Shown here: positions 19,141-27,380 of the stretch, in pieces
Layout of the letters: each line of letters begins with the position of its first letter
How positions within the stretch are numbered: the first letter of the stretch is position 1
The notes under the pieces: model-generated
What the model saw: the letters and a program-made list of their open reading frames with translations, nothing else
The model's database searches: none
Told to the model about the DNA's origin: nothing
From: Ignavibacteriota bacterium
Lineage (GTDB): Bacteria > Bacteroidota > Ignavibacteria > Ignavibacteriales > Ignavibacteriaceae
DNA: 64,000 nt
Assembly (NCBI GenBank): GCA_013285425.1
Contig: CP053447.1
Coordinates: 3,106,001-3,170,000 of the forward strand
Direction of reading: 5' to 3'
Program-made: the position numbers and the translations under genes

Positions 19141-19697
19141 TACCTATTTTCTAAAAAATCTATACTTATATTTTTGAGCTTCCTATCTACGAAATAAAAA
19201 GTAAACTCAGTAAAATATATGAACTCATCTGTATCTTTGATATCGATAAAGTATTTTATGAACTCATTGTTATCGGAGCTTGATTTGTATGAATCAGTGC
19301 TATCATATTTTGTTAAAAAACTATCATAGCTTTCGTCCAGTTGTAAATTGAATTTAGAAAAGTAATTTTGTGACTTAAAATATAATGTTCTTAAATGCCA
19401 TTCAGAAGTTTTTCTAGACTTACCAATTCCAATTAATAAGCTATCTGTAATTAATATTTTACCTTCAGTTTCTGCTTCTGTTGTATCACTAGAATAAATA
19501 GTTGTATCCATTACAATTGAATTTAAGTACATAGATTTAATCTCTTGATAAGTTAAATTAAATTCTTTATAGAGCTCAAATTTCAAGGAATCAAGTTTCT
19601 GCATTCTATTATGGTTGATGTAGCTGTTATCATCCTTCATTTGTGAGAACAAAGAATTAGCTAAAAGAAGAATGAAAGTTAAAATGAGTTTTGCCAT
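19140..19697 (-). CDS. First cassette gene: small secreted protein
   Basis: 185 aa from the Met at 19697; two other Mets lie up to 21 bases upstream. It has a signal peptide ending FSQ. The body is hydrophilic, alternating helix and strand, with no family recognised. The stop codon touches attC-like site E. The sequence just upstream, 19715-19721, reads GTTATGT on the minus strand. It is nearly inverse to the opening of site E, so this marks the 5' edge of the first cassette. Confidence 0.55.
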   Translation of the reverse strand: MAKLILTFILLLANSLFSQMKDDNSYINHNRMQKLDSLKFELYKEFNLTYQEIKSMYLNSIVMDTTIYSSDTTEAETEGKILITDSLLIGIGKSRKTSEWHLRTLYFKSQNYFSKFNLQLDESYDSFLTKYDSTDSYKSSSDNNEFIKYFIDIKDTDEFIYFTEFTFYFVDRKLKNISIDFLENR

Positions 19698-19721
19698 ATT
19701 CATTTGAGTCAGTAACATAAC

Positions 19722-20579
19722 TAATACTTATAAGGAATCCCCCGTACTCATCTATTGGGCAATTCCTTTTATTTCCTATCTTAATATCCGTAACAGACCC
19801 AAAAAATTCAAGCAGAAAATTTTGTTTAATTGCCAATTGGCAACACAACTCAAGTTTGTATCCACATATCTGGATAAGCACTATCCTGATATTATTTTTG
19901 TGCCGCTATGCAATAGAAGAATCAATCTTAAAAAGGAAATAATAAACCTAAACTTCTTGGTCATAATGGCGTACGAGTTACAATGATCTTACACACACAT
20001 AATAAAAAACCTCGGCAAAGGCGTCCAAAAGCTACTTAGATATGTAAACAACAGTATTATTAATTCAAAATGTGTCTGTCTTTGCACATGAAAAGCAATG
20101 CCTCTAAAGAGTAACCTGTCTCTTCCGCCTTGGAATCCCGCTCATTAAAAGAATAGTGCTTGTCCATTTGAAATTAAAAATAAAACACATCAAATAATCT
20201 GGAGAAAACAGACATAAAAAATTTTGCGTAAAAAAATGAATGAAGTTAAACGTAAAAGCGAATGCTTGAGGCTTTAGTGTAACGCAATTCATTTTTAGCA
20301 AAAGTTTTTCAGTCTTGAACTTTTGCTTCTTTTCTTTCAAGAGAAAAGAAGATATAAATAAATTTTAGCAGATTTATTTGCAGCCTGCCGACCGGGCTAA
20401 TATTCCGCTGACATTGACATAATAAAAGTTAACAACTAACAGTTAGGACAATTAGAATTGGAGTAAAAAAAATTTTCGGTACTGTAGGAATATTTATTCC
20501 TGTTTTTTATGTTAGCCGCCAGTGATTTACTTGGCAGGGGAATAATTAATAAATTATTACAACTTAAACAGGAGTCATT
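19722..20579. other. Long non-coding stretch next to the cassette array
   Basis: No convincing gene and no integrase gene, although an attI site and intI would be expected here. It holds a perfect 10-bp hairpin CTTCTTTTCT/AGAAAAGAAG at 20326-20351 and a short AACTAACAGTTAGGAC palindromic motif near 20430-20447 that may be a decayed recombination site. The last bases are the promoter and SD (CAGGAGTCATTATG) of the next gene. Confidence 0.35.
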
Positions 20580-21295
20580 ATGCAAAAGTCATTTCTGCAT
20601 TATCTCTTTCTTTCACTGCTCGCTTTCCTTTTTGCCGCTTCTTCAATCTCAGCACAAAATACAAATGCCGCCGCTCTATCGCCTGATGATGATGAATACT
20701 GTTGGGGACTTAACTTCAGGTGGAGTAAAGATTTTACCGTAGATAAGCAAAAAATTGATGAGGCTTAACTACGATCTATACACTCCGGAATCGAATATAT
20801 AACTGGCTTTGGTATAGATTATTACCTTAATAAAAAATCCAGTCTTTATCTTCTTGGCAGTGTTGGTATCGGTAGTGATAAATCTGAGAACACAGCCGGC
20901 ACGCAGGAGTTCAGTTCTACTGAACTAGGAGCAAAACTCGGATATAATTATTATCCTATGGGAATGAATAAACAGGTTTATTATTCTCTCGGTGGGTGGG
21001 CAAGTTATGTATCCTACAGTGAAACTCAAACGAATAAGCCAACTTCTGGCACAGAAACAAAAGACGAATACTCTGCATCACGATTAGGTGTTGGAATTAA
21101 TGCCTCAGCTTATGTAAGACCCATGGAAAGATCTTCAATGGGAGTTTTATGCCGGTTACAATTTTGGCGCATTCATCACACCAGAAAGTACAATCACTCA
21201 AACATCAAACGGAACATCTACCGAAAACAAAAGGACCAAGCAGTTTTCATCTGCAGGATTGCGGTGGATATGTTGGTACAAGGTTTAGATTTTAA
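20580..21295 (+). pseudogene. Broken outer-membrane beta-barrel protein gene
   Basis: Starts with a clear signal peptide (AASSISAQ) and SD AGGAG. It then shows beta-barrel strands such as GFGIDYYLNKKSSLYLLGSV and GAKLGYNYYPMGM. The frame is interrupted by TAA at 20766-20768, shifts at about 21145 (the correct frame reads YAGYNFGAFITPESTI), and shifts again at about 21261 before the typical barrel end GYVGTRFRF and stop. At least three lesions; the gene would otherwise be about 238 aa. The product would be a small porin-like protein of unknown cargo. Confidence 0.7.
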
Positions 21296-21361
21296 TTTAT
21301 GTGTTTTACTATTATTCAATTATGTAGCTGTTACAGTATTTTGTACCGTTAGCAAAATAAA

Positions 21362-21390
21362 AAGAAGTCACAGGTATTCCGTGACTTCTT
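21362..21390. terminator. Terminator between convergent genes
   Basis: A perfect 10-bp stem AAGAAGTCAC/GTGACTTCTT with a 9-nt loop, between the broken barrel gene and the citrate synthase gene. Confidence 0.8.
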
Positions 21391-21504
21391 AATTTATAAA
21401 CTCTTCTGTTTATTGATAATTAGCTTTTTATTCCTGCCGCTTCCTCAAGCATTGATGTTGTTACGGATTTTGGTCTTTCAATCGGATAACCAAGTCGCGA
21501 TCCC

Positions 21505-22443
21505 CTAGATAATATTTGCAACTACACCAAAGGCTCTTCCCACAGCAAACAGAACTGTGTAAAAATCATACTCCTTTAATCCGTAATACCATTGAATTAC
21601 TCCCGATTGAGCATCAACATTTGGCCATGGATTTTTTGCCTTCCCTTGTTCTAATAAAATCGGAGGAACTACTTTGAAAAGAAGATCAACATATTTAAAC
21701 AATGGGTCATTTGGTAAATGTTTTAAGCAAAATTCTCTTTGAGCCATATAACGAGGATCTGTTTTTCGTAATACTGCGTGTCCAAAACCAGGAATCACTT
21801 GTCCACTCTGTAATGTATCCCAAACAAATTTTTTCATTTCTTCTTCGGTTGGAATTTTACCGCCCATTTTATCATAAACACCGTGCAGCCAGTTTAATAC
21901 CTCCTGATTTGCAAGTCCGTGTAAAGGTCCGGCAAGCCCGTTTGTCATTGCAGAGATTGAATAGTAAAGATCTGATAATGCACTTGCAACCAGATGACCG
22001 GTATGTGCGCTTACATTTCCGCTTTCGTGATCGCTGTGCAGAATAAAATACATTCTTGCAACATCATCATAAGGTTTAGCTATACCCATCATGTGGGCAA
22101 AGTTTCCGCCAAGATCAAGTTTTGCATCAGAAGCAATTATATCCCCATTTTTATATTTCAGTCTGTAAATAAAAGAAGCAATCGCAGGAAGTTTGGCAAG
22201 AAGGTTAAATCCATCTTCGTAAGTTGGTGCCCAGTAATCATTCTTTTTTAGCTTACCCGAATTATATTCTTTAACAAATTCAGATTCACGCTGCATTGCA
22301 AGGATAGCTGTTGAGAACATTACCATCGGATGAGAATCGGCAGGCATCGCTCTTAAAATATCAAACACATACTTTGAAGTGCTGAAGATCTTTTTTAAAC
22401 TCTGCTGCAACTTCTTCGACATCTTCTTTAGAGGGAATATCAC
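21505..22443 (-). pseudogene. Citrate synthase, main fragment of a broken gene
   Basis: Citrate synthase condenses acetyl-CoA and oxaloacetate. This fragment holds most of the enzyme: HSDHESGNVSAHTGHLVASA with a catalytic His, GLANQEVLNWL, and the VIPGFGHAVLRKTDPRY motif. It ends at GRAFGVVANII, whereas the true end (SRLGYPIERPKSVTTSMLEE, then AAGIKS) lies in another frame and stops at 21420-21422. The N-terminus is also in other frames (see next entry). At least three frame breaks and one nonsense codon mean it cannot make an enzyme as written. Confidence 0.85.
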
Positions 22444-22615
22444 CTGTTAATAAGAAGAAGAAAAATCCTTCTACATAAGGCATTTCACCGTTAGGAGCCT
22501 TCGGGAGTTTCTCTAAAACTTCGGGAATTGTAAATCCGCGAAAACGAATACCTTCAAACGGATCAAGATAAGAAATATCTGTTACGAGGCATTTGAGTAT
22601 CTCTTGCACCGCCAA
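22361..22615 (-). pseudogene. Citrate synthase, N-terminal fragment
   Basis: 84 aa from a spurious TTG, reading KCLVTDISYLDPFEGIRFRG and TIPEVLEKLPKAPNGEMP, the N-terminal domain of the large (eukaryote-like) citrate synthase class. Further upstream, in another frame, lie WRPRTTRLLKEFGN and then, after an in-frame TAA where CAA is expected, VIGGAR; these precede this fragment in intact enzymes. The whole remnant reaches about 22735, where a GGAGGAG SD stands a few bases before ATA rather than ATG. Confidence 0.8.
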
Positions 22616-22841
22616 TCACTTATTCAATTGTTATTTCCTGTAATTTAGTGTTTCCAAACTCTTTTAGAAGACGTGTTGTGCGAGGGCGCCAGGCTTCTAT
22701 TTTTATCCTGGACCTGTTTTTAGATGAGACTATGCTCTCCTCCTGAAAAAATTTTTTTATAAAAGAAAATTTTTATTTCCTATTTAGCAAGGAAATTGAA
22801 TTTATTTAATTTTAATATACAAAGAAAAATCAATTGTTGCC

Positions 22842-24215
22842 TTACGCAATTAAAAGATTTTTAATTCTTTCCCAACTTCTGCTATCTGAAGTTTTTATAC
22901 TTTTATATTTTTTCAGTATTGATGAGCCAACCCAATCAATTGCTTCATCATCGCCATGTGTTAATATTACATTATCAGGTTTAAGTTTATCAACAATCCT
23001 TAGTAAATCTTCTCTACGTGCATGAGCAGAAAATTTGAAATTTTTTATTTCACATTTAACCTCTGCAGCTTCATCAAAATCAGTTAAATGGATTTTATCC
23101 CCCCTCTCTGAATTTGCAATTGTATATCCGGGACTTTCAGGATCCATATAGCCGGCAATAAATATTGCTGAATCTTTTTGTTTCAAAAATCTTTTAGCAA
23201 AATTGAATGATGCAGTATTCTTTATCATCATTCCGCTCGATGCAAGAACAATACAAGGATTTGAAAAGAAATCTTCGGGGCTTGAAATTTCATAATAATC
23301 CTTTTGTGGAATTGAAATAAGCTCAAACTCCTTATCAATTCTGCTGACAACATATTTGTTATAATCGTAAACCCGATTAATCTTCGTTCCAATTCCGCCG
23401 GTATAAATATCTACCGTTGTAAGTTTCCTTTTCTGCATCAACTGCCAGATTGTTGCCAGCATTTCCTGCATTTTTCCCAAAGAGAAAACAGGGATTAAAA
23501 TTGATCCGCTGTTATTAAGAATCTTATTCGATTCTTCTGCAAACCTTAAAGATTCTGCCTGCCAGTTTAAAAGCAGATCTGAATCAGTTTTACCATAGGT
23601 TGTTTCAAGGATTAATGTATCAATTTTTTCTTCCGGCAGCTTTGCTTTTCGCTGAATAGTTTGATCGGTAAGGTTAATATCTCCGGTATAAAATATTTTA
23701 TAATTATTATTTTCTAATAAAATTCCTGCCGAACCTAAAATATGTCCGGCATCATAAAAAGTAATATTAACATCAGAATTTTTAAGTTGATGATATGAAT
23801 TAAGTTCAAACTGATTTCTATATTCTTTATACTCAATCATTTTAATAAGAAGATCAACTTCATCGTGTGAGTAAAATTCAAAGGATTCATCATCAATTTC
23901 CTTTTTCAGTATTGATACAGAATTATGTAATACAAGCTCAGCAATAGCTCTTGTCTGCGGAGTTGTAATAATTTTAACGTAAGGAAACTTTTTTATCAAA
24001 AAAGGAAGTGAACCGATATGATCCTGATGTGCATGTGAGATTAAACAGGAATCGATCGGTTTATCATTAAGCAAATCAAATTTTGGGAGTGAATCCAGCC
24101 CAGTTTTTTGCGGATGAATACCGCAATCAAGAATAACTCCGTTGCCGTTAAGATTTAAGTAGTAACAGTTTGCACCAATTTCATTTCCACCGCCAACCGG
24201 AAGAAATGAAATCAT
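22842..24215 (-). CDS. Beta-CASP metallo-beta-lactamase-fold ribonuclease
   Basis: 457 aa. The MBL metal motif HAHQDHIGS is at about residues 60-68, with further ligands in DAGHILGSAG and GDINLTDQ. The beta-CASP insert begins LIPVFSLGKMQEML, and a C-terminal RMMBL segment ends FSAHARREDLLRIV, then ILTHGDDEA. This is the CPSF/YSH1-like architecture of bacterial RNA-processing nucleases. It overlaps the upstream lipoprotein gene by ATGA, so the two are coupled. Confidence 0.88.
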   Translation of the reverse strand: MISFLPVGGGNEIGANCYYLNLNGNGVILDCGIHPQKTGLDSLPKFDLLNDKPIDSCLISHAHQDHIGSLPFLIKKFPYVKIITTPQTRAIAELVLHNSVSILKKEIDDESFEFYSHDEVDLLIKMIEYKEYRNQFELNSYHQLKNSDVNITFYDAGHILGSAGILLENNNYKIFYTGDINLTDQTIQRKAKLPEEKIDTLILETTYGKTDSDLLLNWQAESLRFAEESNKILNNSGSILIPVFSLGKMQEMLATIWQLMQKRKLTTVDIYTGGIGTKINRVYDYNKYVVSRIDKEFELISIPQKDYYEISSPEDFFSNPCIVLASSGMMIKNTASFNFAKRFLKQKDSAIFIAGYMDPESPGYTIANSERGDKIHLTDFDEAAEVKCEIKNFKFSAHARREDLLRIVDKLKPDNVILTHGDDEAIDWVGSSILKKYKSIKTSDSRSWERIKNLLIA

Positions 24216-24904
24216 TTATTTTCTTCTCTCATTTCATTTTCAATATTATCAAGATCAACTTCATTCAATGTAATTTTTTCAGGAATTGTAAACTTATCTT
24301 TTGGAACTGATCCTTCGTTGATTCTGGTAGCAGTTACGTTTATTTCCAATCCTCTTGAGTTTGTTTCTGATTTTAGTGTAATCCATTTCCAAACCCATAA
24401 TTTCGTTCCGATGTTTCGCATTTCATAAATATCACAATCTTTTCCGAGAAATTCCTCTTTTCCAATTTTATTTGCGCCGATACTTAAAAGCATCTGCTCT
24501 CCAAACTCATTAAAACCTTTTTGACCTTTTAATTCGTCCATAGATTTTAAGATTGGATTTCTGGTTTTTGTTCCGCTGTTCTGATCAATGTTTATCATAT
24601 ATTGATAATCACCATCAATAATGTTAACAAGATTAATTGGCTTACTGAATCCGCTTACATTCAGAACAGAACGTGTATATTCAGCTTGTCTCATTCCCCA
24701 CTTATCAAAGTAAAGAGTTTTGGTTCCTTCCTGCGAGCCTGTTATTATGTATTCAATAACTGCTGATTTAATACCATATCTTTTTTGAGCATCGGAAGAA
24801 GCGTCTTTATCCGAAAAATCGTTGTTGTCTTTGCTGCTGTCTCCGCAGTTCAGCATTAAGAAAGCAAGGATAGATATAAAGGCAAATATTAATAATTTTT
24901 TCAT
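24212..24904 (-). CDS. Lipoprotein of unknown function
   Basis: 230 aa from the ATG at 24904; a longer frame adds 21 unlikely residues. The lipobox is LMLNC. The mature part starts with a D/S-rich linker, then a strand-rich domain with repeated YFDKWG, GKDCDIYEM and WKWITLKSE patterns, resembling LolA/DUF4412-like beta sheets. This is a weak resemblance only. Its stop overlaps the start of the beta-CASP RNase gene. Confidence 0.65.
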   Translation of the reverse strand: MKKLLIFAFISILAFLMLNCGDSSKDNNDFSDKDASSDAQKRYGIKSAVIEYIITGSQEGTKTLYFDKWGMRQAEYTRSVLNVSGFSKPINLVNIIDGDYQYMINIDQNSGTKTRNPILKSMDELKGQKGFNEFGEQMLLSIGANKIGKEEFLGKDCDIYEMRNIGTKLWVWKWITLKSETNSRGLEINVTATRINEGSVPKDKFTIPEKITLNEVDLDNIENEMREENK

Positions 24905-25068
24905 GATTGTAATTTTTATATTTTCTTCTGATTGAAAATAGTAAAACCAGAATCTTACTTCAATCAAAATGATGGTATAACAAAAATTTCTTTGGACAGA
25001 ATTGGCGGGGAAATTATTAAAAGAGTAATTATTATAAATATTGCTGAAGTGATTTTTTAATAAGGAAA

Positions 25069-25210
25069 ATTAAGCGCTTACAATATGCCAGAATATTGTG
25101 CGATCAACATCACTATGTACAGTTGTTTCATTTCTTGCTATTGATCCAGATAAAGGAATGCTTTTAAGCTGATATTTGTTTATCAGGTAAACTTGTTCTT
25201 CCGAGTAATG
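25069..25210 (-). pseudogene. Fragment of a MNT-type nucleotidyltransferase
   Basis: An open stretch reading HYSEEQVYLINKYQ, then GSIARNETTVHSDVD, and stopping a few codons later. G-S-x-x-R plus S-D-V-D is the nucleotidyltransferase active-site motif of MntA/KNTase-type proteins. No start codon is in frame and the 3' half of the domain is missing, so it is a remnant. Such proteins are usually antitoxins of HEPN toxins; no HEPN gene remains here. Confidence 0.5.
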
Positions 25211-25281
25211 CCTTTATTTTTTTTTATGTCTTTTATTCTGGTCTCAATTGATGGTAGTAAAAAAAATTCAACCAGAGAAAT

Positions 25282-25926
25282 TTAGTTTTCTTTTACAGCC
25301 CAGATAACGTCTGCTAATGTTGGCTTTCCTTCTTCAAAATTAAATTTTAAAAGGTAGTGTGGATTGAAACCAATTATATAGTTTTCAATTCTTTCTTTCA
25401 GCCATCTGATTTCAGCTTTTAATTTCCAATGCTCTCCGCTGGCAGAATAAAGAACAATAAACAATCTGTTTTTATGATGTTTCCGCTGCTGCTGTGATTG
25501 ATTTTCATAAAGCCATTTAATCAGCTCGTCAGTTTTCTTAATTGCTTCATCAATTTTATAAGGAAAATTTTTCGGATAGATTGATGTTTTATGATCAAAA
25601 GCTTCTCCCTGAATAGTAAAGTCAATCAATTTGTCCTTGCTATCCCGGGCGGGTTTAACATTTGGCAGTAAGCAAAAAATATCTTCAACTGCCTGTGCTG
25701 ACCAGAAGTTATACCAGCGGTTTATTGAATAATTGAAATAAAGATCATATTCTTTTTCAGATTTAAATCTCGATTCAATCTCTTTAAGAAGTTCTTCAAA
25801 CAAAAAAGTGTGATAAATAAAATTAGTTTGTTTATCGAAGTTATCGTTTTGTTTTTGTCCCCATTTATAAGGATAGATTAATCTTTTCTTTAATTCAATT
25901 TCTATTTCTTCTAAATTATATTTCAT
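25282..25926 (-). CDS. Type II restriction endonuclease, PD-(D/E)XK-like
   Basis: 214 aa from the ATG at 25926; upstream codons in the longer frame are in the REP field. A catalytic pattern is visible as IDFTIQGEAFDHKTS, with Asp102 and Asp111-x-Lys113 (D-x-K variant). The family is not identified by name. The pairing with the methyltransferase at 27318-28433 on the same strand supports a restriction enzyme. About 1.4 kb of REP/RAYT sequence separates them, which is unusual. Confidence 0.7.
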   Translation of the reverse strand: MKYNLEEIEIELKKRLIYPYKWGQKQNDNFDKQTNFIYHTFLFEELLKEIESRFKSEKEYDLYFNYSINRWYNFWSAQAVEDIFCLLPNVKPARDSKDKLIDFTIQGEAFDHKTSIYPKNFPYKIDEAIKKTDELIKWLYENQSQQQRKHHKNRLFIVLYSASGEHWKLKAEIRWLKERIENYIIGFNPHYLLKFNFEEGKPTLADVIWAVKEN

Positions 25927-25948
25927 ATTACAAATGAATCTGAAAGAC

Positions 25949-26452
25949 GGTAGCCTCAACCTTTAGGTTGAGCAATAATTTCCAAATTATATTTCGCATC
26001 ACAAATAAATCAGAAAGACGGTAGCCTCAACCTTTAGGTTGAGCAATAATTTCCAAATTATTTTTCACATCACAAATGAATCAGAAAGATGGTAGCCTCA
26101 ACCTTTAGGTTGAGCAATATATAATAAATATTTAATAATTTTGTAACCATATCCCGCTGAAGTTGCCTACCTTTTAATTACATCTATTATTTTTTAAAAA
26201 CAAAAAAATATATTCGTGTTTAAACACATAAATCCGTGCAAGAATCAGAAAATGGTAGCCTCAACCTTCGGTTAGCAATAACGTATAATAAATATTTAAT
26301 AATTTTGTTTTTCTAATCCCTAAGCTGAAGCTTGCCTACCTTTTAATTACATCTATTTGTTTCTTCTGAAACACAAAAATATATTCGTGTTTAAATACAT
26401 AAAATCCGTCAGCAAGAATCAGAAAAATGGTAGCCTCAACCTTTAGGTTGAG
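25949..26452. repeat. REP cluster, left of the RAYT gene
   Basis: Five plus-oriented REP units of the form GGTAGCCTCAACC-TTTA-GGTTGAG at 25949, 26020, 26091, 26254 (degenerate) and 26429. Each has a GTAG foot next to a 7-bp hairpin. There are two inverted REPs of a second type (GGTAGGC and AAGCTTCAGCTT on minus) at 26152-26171 and 26316-26340, making BIME-like pairs. Between them lie copies of the 3' end of the neighbouring methyltransferase gene (about 26171-26244 and 26341-26415). Confidence 0.85.
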
Positions 26453-26473
26453 CAATAGCGCATAATAATTGCA

Positions 26474-26950
26474 CTATTCCCATTCATATAAATTATAAAC
26501 TGTTGAACCAATGTAAGGATATTTTTTCCAATAGTTCACCATACCAGCTCGAACAGGGTTATTGAGTATATATTTTAGATGTATTCCCAGATTTTCTTCA
26601 CTTCTTAAAATGTGATCGTAATAATCTTTTTGCCAGCTTACATTTGCTTTGCTCTTACTTAAATAAAATCCTGTTTTTTGTTTAAACATCTCTAGGCACT
26701 TTTTAATATTGGAGTCAGGTTCATTTCCCGCCAACACTAAATGCAAATGATCCGGCATAAATAAATAAACAAATGCTGAGCAATTATAATGTTTTAATTC
26801 TGCTAATAGTACTTTTTCAAAATATTTAAATGCACTTTCATTTGTGAAATAACTTACCCTTCCTTTTAAACACAAGGTAAAAGCAATTGGTCTTTCGCCA
26901 ATGTAAATTTCTGCAGCTAATCGATGTTTGTTTTCTCTTATTCGTTTCAT
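26474..26950 (-). CDS. REP-associated tyrosine transposase (RAYT)
   Basis: 158 aa, Y1 (IS200/TnpA-like) fold. The HUH metal motif is MPDHLHLVL with His68 and His70. The catalytic tyrosine is Tyr110 or Tyr111 in SWQKDYYDHILRSEEN. The family end NNPVRAGMV is present, with the final strand. RAYTs cut single-stranded REP hairpins at their GTAG foot and spread them. This one is a full-length single gene flanked on both sides by many GTAG-footed hairpins, i.e. a REPtron. Confidence 0.92.
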   Translation of the reverse strand: MKRIRENKHRLAAEIYIGERPIAFTLCLKGRVSYFTNESAFKYFEKVLLAELKHYNCSAFVYLFMPDHLHLVLAGNEPDSNIKKCLEMFKQKTGFYLSKSKANVSWQKDYYDHILRSEENLGIHLKYILNNPVRAGMVNYWKKYPYIGSTVYNLYEWE

Positions 26951-26957
26951 TGTTTAC

Positions 26958-27380
26958 GGTAACCTCAATTTTTAGATTGAGCAAAAACCTCTAAATCATA
27001 TTTTACATTACAAATAAATCTGAAAAATGGTAGCCTCAACCTTTAGGTTGAGCAATAATTTTCAAATTATATTTCGCATCACAAATGAATCTGAAAAACG
27101 GTAACCTCAACCTTCAGGTTGAGCAAACGATATTAAATATTAATAATTTTGTAACCATATCCGAGCTGAAGCTTTCTCCTTAAATTACATCTATTCATTT
27201 TAACCACAAAAATTTAAATCAGACCGCCTTCAAGAATCTGAAAAGGTAGCCTCAACCTTTAGGTTGAGCAATAATTCCATTATATTTGCATCACAAATGA
27301 ATCAGGATTCAACCTTTTTAGTATATTAAATATTTAATAATTTTGTAACCATATCCCGCAAGCTGAAGCTTGCGCCTACC
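26958..27380. repeat. REP cluster, right of the RAYT gene
   Basis: Plus-oriented REPs at 26958 (diverged), 27029, 27100 and 27245, plus a truncated one near 27306. Inverted REPs lie at 27159-27180 (decayed) and 27354-27380 (intact, CCCGCAAGCTGAAGCTTGCG then CCTACC). A further partial copy of the methyltransferase 3' end lies at about 27181-27236. The last inverted REP is inside the annotated end of the methyltransferase frame. Confidence 0.85.

Noticed and set aside
19657..19881. 74-aa minus-strand open frame upstream of the first cassette
   Set aside because: No family, overlaps the signal region of the first cassette gene, and lacks a good start.
20104..20340. 78-aa minus-strand open frame
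   Set aside because: Low-complexity composition, covers the CTTCTTTTCT hairpin and has no SD; also no integrase similarity, which was looked for here.
25949..27268. Regular repeated units resembling a CRISPR array
   Set aside because: The units are hairpins with a GTAG foot, present in both orientations, with irregular spacing and similar rather than unique sequences between them; no cas gene. REP elements with a RAYT explain them.
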